Positions 30,006 through 38,946 are shown, counted from the stretch's first letter. The stretch: 39,662 nucleotides of DNA from Deinococcales bacterium (GCA_012515535.1 JAAYYF010000048.1:1-39662), one strand, 5' to 3'. Notes: generated from the letters alone by a model not told the origin. Program-made: numbers and translations.

Positions 30006-32123
30006 GTGCTGCACCTGCTGGTGCAGGTGAGCGTCCTGCTGCTGGCCGCCCGCGCCCTCGGCGAGGTCGCGCGGCGCCTGAACCAGCCGTCGGTCGTCGG
30101 CGAGCTCCTGGCCGGCATCCTGCTCGGCCCCACGCTGCTCTCCAGCCTGGTCCCCGCGCTGGGCGCCTGGATCGTGCCGCAGTCGGCGCTGCAGGGCTAC
30201 CTGCTCGAGGTCGTCAGCCTCGTCGGCGCCGTCTTCCTGCTGCTGCTCACCGGCCTCGAGACCGACCTAGGCCTCATCCGGCGCCACGCGCGCACCGCCA
30301 TCGGCGTCTCGCTGGGCGGCATCCTCATCACCTTCTCGAGCGGCTTCGCCCTCGGGCAGCTGCTCCCCGACCGCCTGCTGGCCAGCGACGACGCGCGCCT
30401 GGTCTTCTCGCTGTTCGTGGCCACCTCGATGTCGATCTCGGCCATCCCCGTGATCGCCAAGGTGCTCATCGACCTGAACCTGCTCCGGCGCGACATCGGC
30501 CAGACGATCCTGGCCTCGGGCATGAGCGACGACACCATCGGCTGGATCCTGCTGTCGATCGTGGCCGGCCTCGCCAGCGGCGCCACCGTCACGGCCGGCA
30601 CCGTGCTCGCCACCGTGGGCAGCGTGCTGGCGTTCATGGTGGTGTCGTTCACCGCCGGGCGCTGGCTGGTGCGCCACCTCCTCAACCTCGTCCAGGACCG
30701 CCTGAACAGCCCGAACCGCCTGCTGACCCTGGTGGTGGTGCTCACCTTCGTGTGGGGCGCCATCACCCAGGCGCTGAACCTCGAGGCGGTGCTCGGCGCC
30801 TTCGTGATGGGGGTGCTGTTCGGCCAGATGCGGCGCCTGCCGGTGGCGGTGCACGAGAAGATCGAGGCGATGTCGATGGGGGTGTTCACGCCCGTCTTCT
30901 TCGGCGTGGCGGGCCTCAAGGTCGACCTGCGCAGCCTGCTCGAGCCCCAGCTGCTGCTGATCGCGGTGGTGGTGATCCTGGTGGCGTCGCTCGGCAAGTT
31001 CACCGGCACCTACCTGGGCGCGCGCTTCATCGGCGGCCGCGACCACTGGACGGCCCTCTCCTACGGCGCCGGCCTCAACGCGCGCGGCGCGATGGAGATC
31101 ATCATCGCCACCATCGGCCTGTCGCTCGGCATCCTCACGCAGGAGATGTACTCGATCATCGTGCTGATGGCGATGGCCACCTCGATCCTGGCGCCCACCG
31201 CGCTGCGCTTCGTGCTGAAGCGCGTCAAGCCCGACGAGGAGGAGACGCGCCGCCTGCAGGAGGAGGAGATGGCCGAGGGGAGCTTCGTGGCCAAGATCCA
31301 CCGCGTGCTCTTCCCCATCCGCGGCCCGCGGCCCGACAAGGAGCCCGTGCCGCGCGTCATCGAGTCGTACCTGCTCGACAAGCTGGGCGACGACCTGTCG
31401 CTGACCCTCATGAACGTGGCGCGGCCGGGCGCCAAGCAGGCGGGCCAGGCGCACCTGTCGGCCCTGGCCGACGGCTTCGAGCAGGGCGAGGTCACGCGCC
31501 GCGTGGTCGAGGCCGAGAGCGCCGCCGACGCCATCCTCGACGAGGCGCAGAAGGACTACGACCTGATCCTGCTGGGCGCGGCCGAGCGCACCAGCAGCAA
31601 GGTGACGGTCTTCAACCAGGTGGTCGACGACATCGTGCGCCTGGCGCCCTGTCCCACCATGGTGGTCAAGGGCCGCCCCGACCCCGAGCGCTGGCCGCCC
31701 AAGCGCATCCTCGTGCCGTCGGACGGCAGCGCCGGCGCGCGCAACGCCGCCGAGCTGGCCTTCACCCTCGCCAAGGGCACCACGGCGGAGGTGTCGCTGC
31801 TGAACGTGGTGATCCAGGAGAACTCGAACTACCGCCTCGACCCGAGCGGCTCGTCGCAGGAGCGGCAGCTGGCCAACGCCTACCAGATCCTGCAGTCGCT
31901 GCGCGACCTGGGCGAGGCGCGGGGGGTGCGGACGCAGACGGAGGTGCGCGTGCAGCGCGACCCCGAGACCGCCATCCTCGAGGTGGCGGACCAGCTGGGC
32001 CACGACCTGATCGTGATGGGCACCGACGTGCGCCCCGGCAGCGACCGTCTGTTCCTGGGGCCGCGGGTGGAGCGCATCCTCGACGCCTCCAAGTGCCCCG
32101 TGATCATCGTCAACGCCACCTGA
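30006..32123 (+). CDS. CPA2-type cation:proton antiporter fused to two UspA domains
   Basis: About 705 residues. Residues 1 to about 400 form the Na+/H+ exchanger membrane domain with some 12 hydrophobic helices; LNQPSVVGELLAGILLGP and the ion-binding pair SGMSDDTIGW are typical of KefB/GerN-type members. The cytoplasmic tail has two universal-stress-protein folds (about 425-550 and 555-705). The second is the better conserved (ILVPSDGSAGARNAAELA, LIVMGTDVRPGSDRLFLGP). It probably exchanges Na+ or K+ for H+, with nucleotide sensing by the Usp units. GTG at 30006 is given as start, but AGGAGA precedes an in-frame CTG at 29973, which may be the true start (eleven more residues). Confidence 0.9.
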   Translation: MLHLLVQVSVLLLAARALGEVARRLNQPSVVGELLAGILLGPTLLSSLVPALGAWIVPQSALQGYLLEVVSLVGAVFLLLLTGLETDLGLIRRHARTAIGVSLGGILITFSSGFALGQLLPDRLLASDDARLVFSLFVATSMSISAIPVIAKVLIDLNLLRRDIGQTILASGMSDDTIGWILLSIVAGLASGATVTAGTVLATVGSVLAFMVVSFTAGRWLVRHLLNLVQDRLNSPNRLLTLVVVLTFVWGAITQALNLEAVLGAFVMGVLFGQMRRLPVAVHEKIEAMSMGVFTPVFFGVAGLKVDLRSLLEPQLLLIAVVVILVASLGKFTGTYLGARFIGGRDHWTALSYGAGLNARGAMEIIIATIGLSLGILTQEMYSIIVLMAMATSILAPTALRFVLKRVKPDEEETRRLQEEEMAEGSFVAKIHRVLFPIRGPRPDKEPVPRVIESYLLDKLGDDLSLTLMNVARPGAKQAGQAHLSALADGFEQGEVTRRVVEAESAADAILDEAQKDYDLILLGAAERTSSKVTVFNQVVDDIVRLAPCPTMVVKGRPDPERWPPKRILVPSDGSAGARNAAELAFTLAKGTTAEVSLLNVVIQENSNYRLDPSGSSQERQLANAYQILQSLRDLGEARGVRTQTEVRVQRDPETAILEVADQLGHDLIVMGTDVRPGSDRLFLGPRVERILDASKCPVIIVNAT

Positions 32124-32204
32124 GGCGGCGGGGGGCTCGCGGCGTGACGTTCGGCGCGCGCCGCGGGCCGCTCCCGGGCCCGGCGCGGGCGCGAAGGCGG
32201 GGTG

Positions 32205-32915
32205 TTACAGGCTGGCCTCGTCGAGGAACTCCTGCAGCTTCTCGACGTTGACCGTGATGGGCGAGCGGCGGCGGCGCACCGCGCCGTACTCCAGCAGGCG
32301 CGCCAGGCAGTGGCTGACCGTCTCGCGGGTGGCACCGATCATCTTGGCGAGGTCCTGCTGCGTGAGGCTCAGGTCGATGACGGTGCCGCGCTCGGAGGGG
32401 GCGCCGAAGTCGTTGGCCAGGCGCAGGAGCAGGTTGGCGAGGCGCCCCGGGGCGTCGAAGGCGCCCACCTCGGCCTGCCACTGCTGCGCCTGCCACAGGC
32501 GCGTGCTCATGACCTGGATGAACTTCATGGCGATGCGCGGCTGCTGCTGCAGCAGGCGCTGGAACTCGGCCTCGGGCATGACGATCAGGGTGGTGTCGAC
32601 CACCGCTTCGGCCTGGTTGGGCCGCCGCTCGCTCTCGAGCAGCAGCAGCTCGCCGAAGATGTCGTACTTGCCGAGCAGCCCCAGGATCATCTCCTTGCCG
32701 TTCGGGAAGTACATGGAGATCTTCACCATGCCGTCGCGCACGAAGTAGAGCGCGTCGGCGGGGTCCTCCATGTGGTAGATGATCTCGCCGGCCGCGAAGC
32801 GCTTGTACGGCGTGATGCGGGCCATCTGCTCGATCTCGTCGGGGGTGAGGTCCTCGAACAGCTCGGTGTTCTTCAAGTGCCATACGAGGCTCGGGTACTG
32901 ACTGGCTTCGGTCAT
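32205..32915 (-). CDS. Crp/Fnr-family transcription regulator
   Basis: A 236-residue regulator with an N-terminal cyclic-nucleotide-binding-type beta barrel (about 15-135, including GEIIYHMEDPADALYFVRDGMVKI and GKYDIFGELLLLE), a dimerisation helix (MKFIQVMSTRLWQAQQWQ) and a C-terminal winged HTH (LTQQDLAKMIGATRETVSHCLARL). No FNR-type cysteine cluster is seen. The barrel has GELLLLES where cAMP-binding proteins have GE(x)nRS/T, so the ligand is unclear. The recognition helix has RETVSH, with His202 where Crp-type proteins have Arg. ATG at 32915 follows GGGAGGGG. A TACATT box (32990-32995, minus strand) is a possible -10. Convergent with the antiporter gene. Confidence 0.92.
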   Translation of the reverse strand: MTEASQYPSLVWHLKNTELFEDLTPDEIEQMARITPYKRFAAGEIIYHMEDPADALYFVRDGMVKISMYFPNGKEMILGLLGKYDIFGELLLLESERRPNQAEAVVDTTLIVMPEAEFQRLLQQQPRIAMKFIQVMSTRLWQAQQWQAEVGAFDAPGRLANLLLRLANDFGAPSERGTVIDLSLTQQDLAKMIGATRETVSHCLARLLEYGAVRRRRSPITVNVEKLQEFLDEASL

Positions 32916-33085
32916 CAAGCGCCCCTCCCAGGCAGCGGACACACCTGTCGCCGTGCCCTAGCGGCGACCGCCTTGGGTTCAGATGCCCCAATGTACGACG
33001 TTTCGCCCCTCCGGATGCCCTGGCGGGGCGTCGGGGCCGGACTCATCTCCTGCCCGCGCGCGCCGCGGGCCGCGCCGTGGCAGCC

Positions 33086-34168
33086 CTACGGCTGCGCGTC
33101 GCCCTGCTCGACCCGCAGCGCCTCGCTGAGGCGCATGAGCCGCAGGTACTCGTCGAGGCTGCGGTAGTCGCCGACCCGCAGGCCGTCGACGAACAGCGTC
33201 GGGGTACCGGTGAGGCGCAGGTCCTGCACGGCGTTCTGGTAGCTGGCCTCCACCAGGTCGGTGAAGCGGCCGCTGCGCAGGCACATCGCCAGCCCGTCGG
33301 CCGGCAGGCCAGCTTCCTGGGCGATGGCCACGAACGTCTCGACGGGGTCGTTGAGCCGCCCCCAGCGGTCGAGCTGCGCGAAGAGCGCGTGGTGGTACTC
33401 CCAGAACGCAGCCTCGCCCGCCGCCGCGTCGCCGGCGAGGCGCGCCGCCTCGGCGACGCACTCGTTGGCTTCGGCCGCCGCCGCCGCGTTCGGGTGGATG
33501 CTCTTGAGGGGGAAGTGGTAGACCTCGAAGCGCACGTCGCCGCGCGGCAGAAGCTCCTCCTCGATCAGCGGCAGGCCCTCGCGCGCGAAGCTGGCGCAGA
33601 ACGGGCACTGCAGGTCGGTGAACTGGCGCACCACGTAGCGCGCGTCGGCGGGCCCCAGCACGTGGGCGGGCGGCCCGAACAGCTCCTCGGCCACCACCTG
33701 CGGCTCGAAGCGCACGCGCGCCGCGCCGTCGGCCTCGGCCGGCAGGTCGACGTACATCAGGTACTCGACGACCTCGATCGGCACCTCGCCGGCGCCCCGC
33801 AGGTCGGAGGCGCGGCTGCGGAAGAAGTCGGCGACCGGACCCGCGATGTCGGCGCCGTAGCCGCTGGCGGCCCCCACCAGGGCGCCCAGGAAGCGGATGT
33901 TGGCGTCGTTGAGGACCCCTTCGGCGCTGACGCCCACCGCCACGCCGTCGACCTCGTGCAGCTGGAACGTGAAGCCGGCGGCAGCGCGGTAGCCGTCGCC
34001 CTCCGGGGCGGGCTCCGGGGCGTAGTCGGCGAGCCGCTCCAGCACCGTGGCGGGCTCGTTGCCGATCTGCGCGAAGGCGGCCGGCAGCAGCGCCAGCAGC
34101 AGCGCCGCCAGCAGGCGGTACACGGCCGAGGCGCGGGTCAGGGGGCGGCGGGCACGGTCGGGAAGCAT
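33086..34168 (-). CDS. DsbA-like thioredoxin-fold oxidoreductase with N-terminal extension
   Basis: A 360-residue exported protein. Residues 1-36 are a signal peptide (basic N-terminus, YRLLAALLLALLPAAFAQ). A region of about 130 residues with no recognisable family follows. The DsbA/thioredoxin domain (about 165-350) has the redox motif C188-P-F-C191 in FTDLQCPFCASF, an inserted helical subdomain, and the cis-proline loop TGTPTLFVDG. It probably makes or reshuffles disulfides in envelope proteins. ATG at 34168 has AGAGGA 7 nt upstream; a GTG two codons earlier is too close to that site. Confidence 0.88.
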   Translation of the reverse strand: MLPDRARRPLTRASAVYRLLAALLLALLPAAFAQIGNEPATVLERLADYAPEPAPEGDGYRAAAGFTFQLHEVDGVAVGVSAEGVLNDANIRFLGALVGAASGYGADIAGPVADFFRSRASDLRGAGEVPIEVVEYLMYVDLPAEADGAARVRFEPQVVAEELFGPPAHVLGPADARYVVRQFTDLQCPFCASFAREGLPLIEEELLPRGDVRFEVYHFPLKSIHPNAAAAAEANECVAEAARLAGDAAAGEAAFWEYHHALFAQLDRWGRLNDPVETFVAIAQEAGLPADGLAMCLRSGRFTDLVEASYQNAVQDLRLTGTPTLFVDGLRVGDYRSLDEYLRLMRLSEALRVEQGDAQP

Positions 34169-34189
34169 CGGCACGTCCTCTCTGCGTCG

Positions 34190-34195
34190 AGTCTA
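34190..34195 (-). promoter_or_regulatory. -10 box of the DsbA-like gene
   Basis: TAGACT preceded by GG on the minus strand; the leader would be about 15 nt and carries the ribosome binding site. Confidence 0.4.
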
Positions 34196-34249
34196 CCGGT
34201 GGCCCGGCGGCCCCACAAGGCGCGCGAGCCCACCGCCGGGCGCCCCGCC

Positions 34250-34750
34250 CTAGCGCGCCTCGGCCGCGGCCTCCGTCAGGCTCACGCGTCGCCCGCCGGT
34301 GGCGCGCTCCAGCTCGGCCACCTCCACCTCCATCAGGGCGTCGACCGCGCCGCCGCCGCCGAACACCGCGCCGCTCGCGGGCAGGCTGGCGTCGTCGAGC
34401 AGCGTGGCGAGCGGCCGCGCGTGTCCGAAGGGCGGCATGGCGCCCACCGGGAAGCCGGTGATCTCGAGCGCCTCCTCGGCGGTGGCGAACCGGAGCTCCT
34501 TGCGGTTCACGCCGAGCGCGCGGGCCAGGAGCGGGTAGCGCACGCGCCCCTCCCCCGCCGCCACCACCAGCAGCGGCTCGCCGCGCGCCAGGAACACCAG
34601 GCTCTTCACGATGCGCTCGGGCGTGGTGGCCACCGCCGCCGCCGCGTCGGGCACGGTGGGGGTGGGCACGTCGAGGCGGTGGAGGCGCGCCGCCACGCCC
34701 TGCGCGCGGCAGTACGCCTCCAGGTCGCTGGGGCTCAGGCGCGCGCTCAT
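34250..34750 (-). CDS. YbaK/ProX-type aminoacyl-tRNA deacylase
   Basis: A 166-residue editing-domain protein that in related families hydrolyses mischarged tRNA (Cys- or Ala-tRNA-Pro). Typical features are RIVKSLVFLARGEPLLVVAAGEGRV (with the conserved Lys), a central ALGVNRKELRFATAEEALEITGFPVGAMPPFGH, and a C-terminal VFGGGGAVDALMEVEVAELERATGG. ATG at 34750 overlaps the carboxypeptidase stop by 4 nt (ATGA), so it is translationally coupled. Substrate specificity is not readable. Confidence 0.88.
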   Translation of the reverse strand: MSARLSPSDLEAYCRAQGVAARLHRLDVPTPTVPDAAAAVATTPERIVKSLVFLARGEPLLVVAAGEGRVRYPLLARALGVNRKELRFATAEEALEITGFPVGAMPPFGHARPLATLLDDASLPASGAVFGGGGAVDALMEVEVAELERATGGRRVSLTEAAAEAR

Positions 34751-36261
34751 GGCTCGAGGCCGTAGAGGGCGCCGAACTTGCGGCTCAGGTACGCTAGGTA
34801 CGGCTCGGCGTCGAGGCGGGCGCCGGTGGCGCGCTCGAGGAGCTCCTGCGGCTGGTAGCGGCTGCCGTGGCGGTGCACGTGCTCGCGCAGCCAGCCGAGC
34901 AGGGGCGCGAGCTCGCCGACGCGCAGCTGGGCGTCCAGGTCGCCGAGCGCCGCCTGCGCCGCCTCGTAGAGCTGCACGCTCATCAGGTTGCCGAGCGCGT
35001 AGGTGGGGAAGTAGCCGATGAGGCCCACCGACCAGTGGATGTCCTGCAGGCAGCCGAGCAGGTCCGAGGGCGGCGTGACGCCCAGGTACTCCCGGTAACG
35101 CTCGTTCCAGGCGCCGGGCAGGTCGCGGGTGTCGAGGTCGCCCTCGAGCAGCGCCAGCTCCAGCTCGAAGCGCACCAGCACGTGCAGGTTGTAGCTCACC
35201 TCGTCGGCCTCGGTGCGCACCAGGCTGGGCTCGACGCGGTTGACGGCGGCGTGGAAGCGCTCGAGCGGCACGCCGGCCAGCTGCGCGGGGAACGCCGCCT
35301 GCAGCCCCGGGTAGGCGCCTTCCCAGAAGGCGAGGCTGCGCCCCACCAGGTTCTCCCACAGCCGCGACTGCGACTCGTGCAGCCCGAGGCTGGCGCCGTG
35401 GGCCAGGGGCGTGCGCGCGAACGCCGGGTCGATGCCCTGCTCGTAGAGCGCGTGCCCCACCTCGTGCAGCACGCTGAACAGGCCGTTGGCCAGGTCGTCG
35501 CGCACGTAGCGCGTGGTGATGCGCACGTCGCCCAGGCCCATCGACTCGGCGAACGGGTGGATGGTCTCGTCGAGACGCCCGCGCTCGAAGTCGTAGCCGA
35601 GCCGCGCGGCCACGGCGCTGGCGTAGGCGTGCTGCTCGGCCTCGGGGTAGTCGAGGGCCAGCATCGTGGCGTCGGGCCGCACGCCGCTGGCGCCGATCGC
35701 GGCGAGCAGCTCCGCCTGCCGCGTGCGCAGGGGGGCGAACAGCGCCTCCAGCTCGGCGGCGGTGGTGCCGGGCTCGTACTGGTCGAGCAGCGCGTCGTAG
35801 CGGCGCCCGCCGTGGCCCACGGCGTCGGCCTCCTCGCGCTTGAGCTCGAGCATGGCCTTCAGCTCCGGCTCGAACAGCGCGTAGTCGTCGGCCTCGCGCG
35901 CCCGCACCCACGCCTGGCGCGCGCTGCTGCTGCGGCGCGCCAGCTCCTCCACCAGGCGCCGGGGCAGCTTGGTGGCGCGGTCGAAGGCGCGCCGCGCCTC
36001 GCGCACCATCGCCCGCTCGGGGCTGGCCGGGTCGAGGCCGGAGCCCTCCAGCTCGGCGAGCAGCTCGCCCATGCGCGGGCTCGTCAGGCGCTCGTGGTGC
36101 AGGGCGCTGAGGGTGGCCATGACGTGGCCGCGCCCCTCGGCGCCGCCGGGCGGCATGTAGGTGTCCTGGTCCCAGCCCAGGAGCGCCGACGCCTTGCCCA
36201 GGTCGTGGAGCAGCGCGGCCTCGCGCCGGAACTCGTCGAAAGCTTCACGCGTGTCTGGCAT
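34747..36261 (-). CDS. M32-family metallocarboxypeptidase
   Basis: A 504-residue zinc carboxypeptidase of the Thermus/Pyrococcus type, which removes C-terminal residues with broad specificity in the cytoplasm. It has HEVGH at 266-270 (zinc ligands and catalytic Glu267), a downstream Glu ligand near 296 (GLHESQSRLWENLVGR), and the family segments LLGWDQDTYMPPGGAEGRG near the N-terminus and GYFPTYALGNLMSVQLYEAA. Length is normal. ATG at 36261 follows GGAGGA. First gene of a two-gene operon with the YbaK-type gene. Confidence 0.95.
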   Translation of the reverse strand: MPDTREAFDEFRREAALLHDLGKASALLGWDQDTYMPPGGAEGRGHVMATLSALHHERLTSPRMGELLAELEGSGLDPASPERAMVREARRAFDRATKLPRRLVEELARRSSSARQAWVRAREADDYALFEPELKAMLELKREEADAVGHGGRRYDALLDQYEPGTTAAELEALFAPLRTRQAELLAAIGASGVRPDATMLALDYPEAEQHAYASAVAARLGYDFERGRLDETIHPFAESMGLGDVRITTRYVRDDLANGLFSVLHEVGHALYEQGIDPAFARTPLAHGASLGLHESQSRLWENLVGRSLAFWEGAYPGLQAAFPAQLAGVPLERFHAAVNRVEPSLVRTEADEVSYNLHVLVRFELELALLEGDLDTRDLPGAWNERYREYLGVTPPSDLLGCLQDIHWSVGLIGYFPTYALGNLMSVQLYEAAQAALGDLDAQLRVGELAPLLGWLREHVHRHGSRYQPQELLERATGARLDAEPYLAYLSRKFGALYGLEP

Positions 36262-36282
36262 CCGTCCTCCGTTGCTGGCGCG

Positions 36283-36288
36283 ACTCTA
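36283..36288 (-). promoter_or_regulatory. -10 box of the carboxypeptidase gene
   Basis: TAGAGT preceded by GG on the minus strand, about 21 nt before the ATG. Confidence 0.4.
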
Positions 36289-36337
36289 CCGCGGCCCCGC
36301 CCGCCGCGCCCACCCGTGAGCGCCGTTAGGAGCGTGG

Positions 36338-36343
36338 TATCTT
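36338..36343 (+). promoter_or_regulatory. -10 box of the dynamin gene (leaderless)
   Basis: TATCTT preceded by GG, 6 nt before the ATG at 36350. No Shine-Dalgarno is present in between. Confidence 0.45.
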
Positions 36344-36349
36344 CCCCCC

Positions 36350-38080
36350 ATGATCGAGCTGCCGGACAGCGTCCACGACCTGGTGGCACGGGAACGCCAG
36401 CTGCTCACCGACCTGCTGGTCCTCCTCGGCAAGCTCGAGGCGGAGCCGCGCGACGTGGACGACGTGCGCACCGCCCTCGCCGACCTGGGCGGCCTGTTCA
36501 TGCTGGTGGTGGCGGGCGAGTTCAACGCCGGCAAGTCGAGCCTCGTGAACGCGCTGCTCGGCGAGAAGGTGATGCCCGAGGGCGTCACGCCCACCACCGA
36601 CCGCGTCACGCTCATCACCTACGGCGAGGAGCCCAGCGAGCAGGCCGACGGCCCCAACGTGGTGCGCCGCACCTACCCGAACCCGCTGCTCGACGCGGTG
36701 GCGTTCGTGGACACGCCCGGCACCAACGCCATCGTCGCCAAGCACCAGGAGCTCAGCGAGCGCTTCGTGCCGCGCGCCGACCTGGTGCTGTTCGTGACCA
36801 GCGCCGACCGCCCCTTCACCCAGTCGGAGCGCACCTTCCTGGAGCTGATCGCCTCGTGGGGCAAGAAGGTGCTGATGGTGGTCAACAAGATCGACATCCT
36901 GAGCGCCGACGACGAGCGCGCCAAGGTGCTCGAGTACGTGCGCGACCACGCCCGCGACACCCTGGGCGTGGCGAGCGTCGAGGTGTACGGCGTCAGCGCC
37001 CGCCACGGGCTGGCGGCGCGCCTGGCCGGCGACGAGGCGGGCTACGCCGCCAGCGGCATGGTGCCGCTCGAGAACGCCATCGCCGCGCGCCTCGGCACCG
37101 ACCGCGTGAAGCTCAAGCTCGCCTCGCCCCTGGGGGTGGCCGCCCACGCCGCCGAGCAGTACCGCCAGGTGCTCGACAACCGCCTGGCGCTGCTGCAGGA
37201 CGACAGCACCACGCTGGCCGAGATCGAGCGCCAGCGCAAGCAGTTCGACCGCGACATGCACCGCGACCTCAAGCTCTACGTGGCGCGGCTCAAGCACGTG
37301 CTGCAGGAGATCGAGCGCCGCGGCGAGGAGTTCTTCGACGAGACCATCCGCCTTGGCAGGCTGCCCAAGCTGCTCAACGGCGAGCGCGTGCGCGAGGAGT
37401 TCCAGGCCCGGGTGGTGGGCCGCGCCGAGAACGAGATCGACTCGGCGTTGCACGACCTGGTCGACTGGTTCATCCAGCGCAACCTGCAGCTGTGGGAAGA
37501 CGTCATGAAGTACCTCAACGAGCGCCGCGCCGCCGAGCAGGCGAACGTGATCGGCGAGGTGGGCGGGCGCTTCCAGTACGACCGCCAGGCGCTGCTGCGC
37601 GGCCTGCGCGACACCGCCGAGGACGCCCTCGAGGCGTACGACCCCAAGAGCGAGGCGGGCCGCCTGGCCGAGCGCCTCCACGGCGCCGTGGTGCAGACGG
37701 GCCTGATGGAGGTCGGCGGGCTGGGCCTGTCGGCGGCGTTGGTGGCGCTGATGACGGGCGCCGCCTTCGACATCACCGGCATCGCGCTGGGCCTGACGGT
37801 GATGGGGGCGGGCCTGCTGGTGCTGCCGGGCCAGAAGCGCCGCGCCAAGCGCGAGCTGCGCGCCAAGATGGTCGAGCTGCAGGGGCTGCTCGAGAGCAGC
37901 ATCGTGAAGCAGTTCGAGCTGGAGCTGTCGCGCTCGCAGGAGAAGCTCACCGGCGCCATCAGCCCCTACACGCGCTTCGTGGGCGCCGAGCTCGAGCACC
38001 TGCACGACCTGAAGGCCGAGCTGGAGCGCACCGCCGGCGACATCGAGGGGATGCGCCGCGAGGTCGAGGCGCTGCGCTGA
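36350..38080 (+). CDS. Bacterial dynamin-like GTPase
   Basis: A 576-residue large GTPase. G1 is GEFNAGKSS at 56-64, a Thr-rich switch I (PTTDR), G3 DTPGTN from 121, and G4 NKID from 179. Long helical stretches follow (about 270-440; stalk/neck). A hydrophobic hairpin of two segments (about 450-490) looks like the membrane-inserting paddle of bacterial dynamins, and the C-terminus returns to coiled coil (LEHLHDLKAELERTAGDIEG). It probably remodels or protects the inner membrane. Bacterial dynamins often come in pairs; only one is present here. Confidence 0.88.
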   Translation: MIELPDSVHDLVARERQLLTDLLVLLGKLEAEPRDVDDVRTALADLGGLFMLVVAGEFNAGKSSLVNALLGEKVMPEGVTPTTDRVTLITYGEEPSEQADGPNVVRRTYPNPLLDAVAFVDTPGTNAIVAKHQELSERFVPRADLVLFVTSADRPFTQSERTFLELIASWGKKVLMVVNKIDILSADDERAKVLEYVRDHARDTLGVASVEVYGVSARHGLAARLAGDEAGYAASGMVPLENAIAARLGTDRVKLKLASPLGVAAHAAEQYRQVLDNRLALLQDDSTTLAEIERQRKQFDRDMHRDLKLYVARLKHVLQEIERRGEEFFDETIRLGRLPKLLNGERVREEFQARVVGRAENEIDSALHDLVDWFIQRNLQLWEDVMKYLNERRAAEQANVIGEVGGRFQYDRQALLRGLRDTAEDALEAYDPKSEAGRLAERLHGAVVQTGLMEVGGLGLSAALVALMTGAAFDITGIALGLTVMGAGLLVLPGQKRRAKRELRAKMVELQGLLESSIVKQFELELSRSQEKLTGAISPYTRFVGAELEHLHDLKAELERTAGDIEGMRREVEALR

Positions 38081-38089
38081 GCCAGGCGG

Positions 38090-38095
38090 TAGACT
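38090..38095 (+). promoter_or_regulatory. -10 box of pheA (leaderless)
   Basis: TAGACT preceded by GG, 5 nt before the ATG at 38101 and within 10 nt of the dynamin stop. Confidence 0.4.
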
Positions 38096-38100
38096 CGCGG

Positions 38101-38946
38101 ATGCCAGCGGAGAACCACGTGCGTATCGCCTACCAGGGCGTCGAGGGGGCCTTCAGCGAGGAGGCGGCGGCGCGCTTCGCGCCCGGCGCCGAGACGGTCG
38201 GCTTCCCCACCTTCGAGGAGGCGTTCGCGGCGGCCGCCAGCGGCGCCTGCGACTACGCCTGCCTGCCGGTCGAGAACAGCATCGCCGGCTCCATCAACCA
38301 GACCTACGACCTCCTGACCGACTCGGTGCTGAACGTGGTGGGCGAGCAGGTCGTGCGCGTGCACCACAACCTGCTGGTGAAGCCCGGCACGCGCCTCGCC
38401 GACGTGCGGCGCGTGTACAGCCACCCGCAGGCGCTGGCGCAGTGCCAGCGCTTCATCCGCGAGCACGGCCTGGAGGCGGTGACCGACTTCGACACCGCCG
38501 GCGCCGCCAAGCTGCTGGCCGCCAACGGCGGTGAGGGCCGCGCCGCCATCGCTAGCCGCCGCGCCGCCGAGCGCTACGGCCTGGAGGTGCTCGCCGAGCG
38601 CATCGAGGACCTGCCGTTCAACTACACGCGCTTCTTCGTGCTGGGCGCGGCCGAGCCGCCGGCGCCGCGCGGGCCCAGCAAGAGCTCGCTGGTGCTGGCC
38701 ACGCGCCACCGCCCAGGCGACCTGGTGGCGTGCCTCGAGGTGTTCCCGCAGCACGACATCAACATGACCAAGCTCGAGTCCCGGCCCCGGCGCGACAAGC
38801 CGTGGAGCTACCTGTTCTACGTCGACATCGAGGGCCACATCGACGAGCCGAACGTGGCCGCCGCCATGACCGCCCTGATGCGCAAGGCCGCCTTCGTGAA
38901 GTTCCTCGGCAGCTACGCGGCGGCGGAGCCCGTGGAGGTGGGCTGA
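38101..38946 (+). CDS. pheA: Prephenate dehydratase
   Basis: Converts prephenate to phenylpyruvate in phenylalanine synthesis. The 281 residues start RIAYQGVEGAFSEEAA, include PVENSIAGSINQTYDLL and the catalytic NYTRFFVLG (TRF motif), and end with a regulatory ACT domain (SSLVLATRHRPGDL, the ESRP motif in KLESRPRRDKPWSYLFYVDIEGH). There is no chorismate mutase domain, so this is the monofunctional type, expected to be feedback-controlled by Phe through the ACT domain. The S4 gene starts 1 bp after its stop. Confidence 0.96.
   Translation: MPAENHVRIAYQGVEGAFSEEAAARFAPGAETVGFPTFEEAFAAAASGACDYACLPVENSIAGSINQTYDLLTDSVLNVVGEQVVRVHHNLLVKPGTRLADVRRVYSHPQALAQCQRFIREHGLEAVTDFDTAGAAKLLAANGGEGRAAIASRRAAERYGLEVLAERIEDLPFNYTRFFVLGAAEPPAPRGPSKSSLVLATRHRPGDLVACLEVFPQHDINMTKLESRPRRDKPWSYLFYVDIEGHIDEPNVAAAMTALMRKAAFVKFLGSYAAAEPVEVG

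Noticed and set aside
34867-38946. Open frame of more than 1300 codons on the plus strand
   Set aside because: It is a composite: antisense to the M32 carboxypeptidase, then out of frame with the dynamin gene, and only its last part is the true pheA frame.
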